From Vibrio sp. UCD-FRSSP16_30 (lineage in GTDB: Bacteria; Pseudomonadota; Gammaproteobacteria; Enterobacterales; Vibrionaceae): a stretch of DNA of 64,000 bases. The notes below the pieces were generated by a model, which was not told the origin of the DNA, searched no databases, and saw nothing but the letters and a program-made list of their open reading frames with translations. Position numbers and translations under genes: made by a program. Location: the NCBI RefSeq assembly GCF_001676025.1, contig NZ_LZFW01000046.1, positions 62,001-126,000 of the forward strand. Direction: 5' to 3'. Below, piece by piece: positions 61,173-64,000 of the stretch (positions within the stretch are counted from its first letter, which is position 1; every line of letters begins with the position of its first letter).

Positions 61173-61400
61173 ATGAATAAGGATTCATTTGGCATTTGCA
61201 TTACTAGTGCAATGCTAAAAAAAAATGAGCGTACTACATTTACCCATGTTCGAGCCTATCAGGCTGGCGACTCAGGTTTGGATTTAAGAGTATTACTTGC
61301 TATCCCACAGATCACTGGGAAGGAACTTTTGAATACTATCCAACATTCGCGAGAGTTGATTTGGCGAGCAACTTACCAATGTACTCGCGAATATGAATAA
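61173..61400 (+). CDS. Small hypothetical protein
   Basis: 75 residues. A good ribosome site (GGGAG about 7 bases before the ATG) and a strong terminator make it a likely real gene. It is hydrophilic, without signal peptide or membrane segment; 'VRAYQAGDSGLDLRVLLAIP' is the most ordered-looking part. I do not recognise a family. Confidence 0.6.
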   Translation: MNKDSFGICITSAMLKKNERTTFTHVRAYQAGDSGLDLRVLLAIPQITGKELLNTIQHSRELIWRATYQCTREYE

Positions 61401-61423
61401 TTATCATTATTTTATTACATCTT

Positions 61424-61450
61424 AAACGCCAGTGTTCCCCACTGGCGTTT
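61424..61450 (+). terminator. Intrinsic terminator after small gene
   Basis: 10-bp hairpin AAACGCCAGT/ACTGGCGTTT (61424-61433 and 61441-61450) with a 7-base loop, 23 bases after the stop; a short T-run forms the end of the stem. Confidence 0.8.
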
Positions 61451-61599
61451 TGCATTGCTTCAATTGCAAGAGTGATATTGCACAGTATTTGTAACATCTT
61501 ATTAAAATTTAATTATAAAAATACAAAAAAACTTGAAGTTCATATTTTAATCGCTGAAAATTAGATAAGAATTGATTTACATATATAAGGAATATAACT

Positions 61600-61899
61600 G
61601 TGTTGAAAAAACGTTTTTTCAAAACCAAAGATGAGGTTGAGGTTACTTTTGAATGGCCGAAAGCTGACGAACAGTCTCTATCAATAGCAGGCGACTTTAC
61701 CGATTGGCAACCTGTTGCGATGAAGTACAACAAAACCAAGAAAGCCTTTAATTTTAAAACTCGCTTTCCAAAAAATGAGCAGTTCCAATTCCGCTATCTT
61801 ATCGATGGCGAAGTATGGGAAAACGATCCAAAAGCTGATGCGTATGTACCAAACGATTGTGGTACTGATAACAGCATGCTATGTACAGCAGAAGCCTAG
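61600..61899 (+). CDS. Stand-alone CBM48 / isoamylase early-set domain protein
   Basis: 99 residues. Almost the whole protein is a CBM48 (AMPK-glycogen-binding-like) beta-sandwich: 'EVTFEWPKADEQSLSIAGDF', then 'TDWQPVAMKYN' and 'FQFRYLIDGEVWENDPKADA'. The start is GTG at 61600 with AGGA 8 bases upstream. Normally this domain is part of glycogen-branching or debranching enzymes; here it stands alone and may bind glycogen. It has its own terminator. A link to glgC (28 kb away) is only a suggestion. Confidence 0.88.
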   Translation: MLKKRFFKTKDEVEVTFEWPKADEQSLSIAGDFTDWQPVAMKYNKTKKAFNFKTRFPKNEQFQFRYLIDGEVWENDPKADAYVPNDCGTDNSMLCTAEA

Positions 61900-61928
61900 T
61901 ACGCTCTAAAAAGTAAGCTAAATATATG

Positions 61929-61974
61929 TAGCCATTAGAGCTCGGCATAACCCGAACTCTAATGGCTATTTTTT
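61929..61974. terminator. Terminator between CBM48 and TauE genes
   Basis: 17-bp imperfect hairpin (61929-61945 with 61952-61968, one mismatch), followed by T residues on the plus strand. It lies between convergent genes. Confidence 0.88.
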
Positions 61975-62037
61975 GTTATTTCCCGTATTTCTTACTCTTT
62001 TATTTACAAAGACTGCTTTGCATTTAGATTATGTCCA

Positions 62038-62814
62038 TCACAGAAAGTAGGCACTGTAGAAAAAGTAGCTGGTCACTGAAACACTGATAACGATGACCAC
62101 TCGACTGACCCATATTTGAGGTAATCGTCGTGAGACTCTCGCAGCGTAGTAGCCTCCGACTAATGTGCCTAACAACACGATCAATGTGGCAGGCCAATCA
62201 ATGACGCCCTGAACAATAAAAATCACCACCGCAGTCAGCGATACACCGCAGGAAATCAGTAATTTAACACCATTCATCGTATTGATGTCTTGGTAACCGG
62301 CGATGACCAAAAAGCTTAAAGAAATAATGCCTAAACCTGCATTAAAAAAACCGCCGTAGGCTGAGATTACCAACAAACCTAGCCAAATTAAAATGACCCC
62401 CAACTGAGAGGCATGCTTGTATTGCGCAGTTAAGGTTTGCAAAGCTGTGTTTAAACGAGAGCCAACTAAAAACAGTGTAGTTGCAAACAGCAGTAACCAC
62501 GGAATCACCCTAAGAAAGGTATTTTCTTCAACATGCAGCAAACTCCACGCACCAATGGCACCGCCAATGACACTAAGTATTAAAATTTTGCCGATATTCG
62601 CTTTGTCTTTCAATATATCTTCTTTGAAAGCGTATGCACCGCTAAGATAGCCCGCTGTGGACGCTAACGTATTACTGGCATTAGCCATAATAGGAGGCAC
62701 GCCCGTTAGCATTAATGCTGGGAAGGTAACAAAACTGCCACCACCTGCGATAGAGTTCATTACTCCGCCGACAATGCCTGCTAAAAAAAGCAAAACTACA
62801 TCCATTATAGCCAC
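62038..62814 (-). CDS. TauE/SafE-family sulfite/organosulfonate transporter
   Basis: 258-residue membrane protein with about eight hydrophobic segments. The family hallmark 'GIVGGVMNSIAGGGSFVTFP' is at residues ~13-32, and a second glycine-rich repeat 'SAYGGFFNAGLGIISLSFLV' occurs in the middle. It probably exports or imports a small anion such as sulfite, sulfoacetate or another organic acid; the substrate is not visible. The GTG at 62814 has AAGGGA upstream; an ATG at 62805 is an alternative. It is divergent from the broken LysR gene, a usual arrangement for regulator and target. Confidence 0.9.
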   Translation of the reverse strand: MAIMDVVLLFLAGIVGGVMNSIAGGGSFVTFPALMLTGVPPIMANASNTLASTAGYLSGAYAFKEDILKDKANIGKILILSVIGGAIGAWSLLHVEENTFLRVIPWLLLFATTLFLVGSRLNTALQTLTAQYKHASQLGVILIWLGLLVISAYGGFFNAGLGIISLSFLVIAGYQDINTMNGVKLLISCGVSLTAVVIFIVQGVIDWPATLIVLLGTLVGGYYAARVSRRLPQIWVSRVVIVISVSVTSYFFYSAYFL

Positions 62815-63027
62815 ATGATTCCCTTTACCCTTTCTCTAAAGATCGGCGCTTTATTCGAATACCGATTGTAGTAAGCGACAGTTCAGCCCAGCTAATTACC
62901 CAATATTTTCCTTGCACTATGCCTGACCAAATACTGAGGCTGATTGATATAATAGTAAGTTGAACTTGAATTACCTGCACAAAAAATTATTATTTATAGA
63001 TATATGCATAAATAAAATTTATCTAAC

Positions 63028-63929
63028 ATGTTGAATCAGACTTGGTTAAAAACCTTCAAGACCTTAGTTGAGGTCAATCATTTCACTCGTACTGCCGAAG
63101 CGCTTTTTATGACCCAACCAGGGGTAACTCAACATATCCAAAAGCTTGAGCAAGCCTGCAATACTTCTTTGATTATAAAAAAGGGAAACGGTTTGAACTG
63201 ACAGAACAAGGTTACACCGTCTATCAATACGCTTGCCAATTAATGGATCAACAGCAAGCATTATTAGAGACATTACAAACCGACAATCCCTATAGTGGCA
63301 GTATAAAACTGGCGTGTTCTGGTGCTTTAGCGCAATGGCTTTACCCAAAATTTATAGCCCTACAAGCACAGCATCAAAGCTTAGAAGTTCAATTTGAATC
63401 TGCGCCAAATAAACGTATTTTTGAATGTGTACGCCAAGATCATTGTTTATTTGGTTTAGTCACTCAAACGCCCAATCAAGGGGAGTTTTCCGTTAAACAC
63501 ATTGGGGTTGAAATACTGTGCTTAGTCCTTCCTAAAGCGTATCAAAATACACCGATCACTAGTGAGACATTGCATAAGATTGGACTGGTGGATCACCCCG
63601 ATGCCAATCAATACCTTGCTAAGTACATAGAGGAATGTGGTAATCCAGAATTAAGCGAAGTATCACTAAAAACATTGCCGCACTGCACAACCATTAATCA
63701 GCTCAGTCAAATACTCTATCCTATAACGAAAGGGATTGGTTTTACCGTATTGCCCCTCAGCGCAGTGGTCTCATCCCCATTTTATTCGGATCTTTACGTG
63801 CATATTGCACATAACAATGTTGAAGACAGTTTGTACCTAATTTGCAAAAAAGACCGCCCACTACCAAGTCGTTATCAGCAATTTATTACTCTCATTGAAC
63901 AGTCTGTCCATCAACCTAAATCCACTTGA
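63028..63929 (+). pseudogene. LysR-family regulator with a frameshift
   Basis: The first frame (from ATG 63028) encodes a LysR winged helix ('WLKTFKTLVEVNHFTRTAEA', 'MTQPGVTQHIQKLEQAC'), then hits a stop just after 'IIKKGNGLN'. Moving one base at the A6 run (63177-63182) restores 'KKGKRFELTEQGYTVYQYAC' and leads into the 228-residue effector domain ending at 63929. One missing A explains the break, so this is a frameshifted gene or a base-calling error in a homopolymer. The intact product would be ~300 residues. It is divergent from the TauE/SafE gene and probably its regulator. Confidence 0.85.
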
Positions 63930-64000
63930 GTAATATCTGAAATACGCTTTTCTCATTAGCTAACATAATGCTTCTCTCATACCCTTATATGGTCTTTCAT

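Overview
This window looks like a chromosomal segment of a marine Vibrio or close Vibrionaceae relative. The basis is protein character (long-type isocitrate lyase with malate synthase G, a GlgC/PyrC/RsuA/DUF2750 complement), moderate AT-rich composition, three family-7 alginate lyases and a very large LapA-like adhesin. I found no rRNA, tRNA, CRISPR array or intact prophage.

Layout: 1-1925 holds the end of a polar amino-acid ABC importer (binding protein, permease, ATPase). 2083-4987 holds an S4-domain RNA-binding protein, a glutathione S-transferase and a coniferyl-type aldehyde dehydrogenase. 5312-11009 is the glyoxylate-shunt block: aceB(glcB)-aceA on the minus strand, divergent from an ScfR/RamB-like regulator. 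11093-12157 is a stand-alone RelA/SpoT-domain protein, a possible toxic small alarmone synthetase. 12298-18798 is a thiamine-salvage operon under a TPP riboswitch: thiD, an ATPase, a permease, two tandem NMT1/THI5-like binding proteins, tenA, thiM and thiE. 19434-21086 is a nitroreductase and a LysR regulator. 21272-27802 is an HlyD/inner-membrane pair followed by an alginate-degradation cluster of three PL7 lyases with different architectures. 27907-34990 holds rsuA, a REP-associated tyrosine transposase with upstream repeats, a MOSC protein, pyrC, glgC and a PstS-like protein with a Pho-box-like site. 35341-36912 is an unusual HNH-nuclease-domain protein of defence-gene type. 37236-41148 holds a MaoC hydratase and a methyltransferase coupled to a Lon-family protease. 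41333-60733 is one 19.4-kb gene for a 6466-residue retention-module/T1SS-143/RTX adhesin. 61173-63929 holds a small unknown gene, a stand-alone CBM48 protein, a TauE/SafE transporter and a frameshifted LysR gene.

Taken together the genes describe an alginate-using, surface-attaching marine heterotroph. Secreted and lipid-anchored PL7 lyases depolymerise alginate, the glyoxylate shunt supports growth on C2 units and fatty acids, and the thiamine operon recovers pyrimidine breakdown products from outside. The giant adhesin probably mediates attachment or biofilm. The most promising undescribed material is the HNH-domain protein (35341-36912), the RelA/SpoT protein (11093-12157) and the adhesin's atypical LapG-site region.
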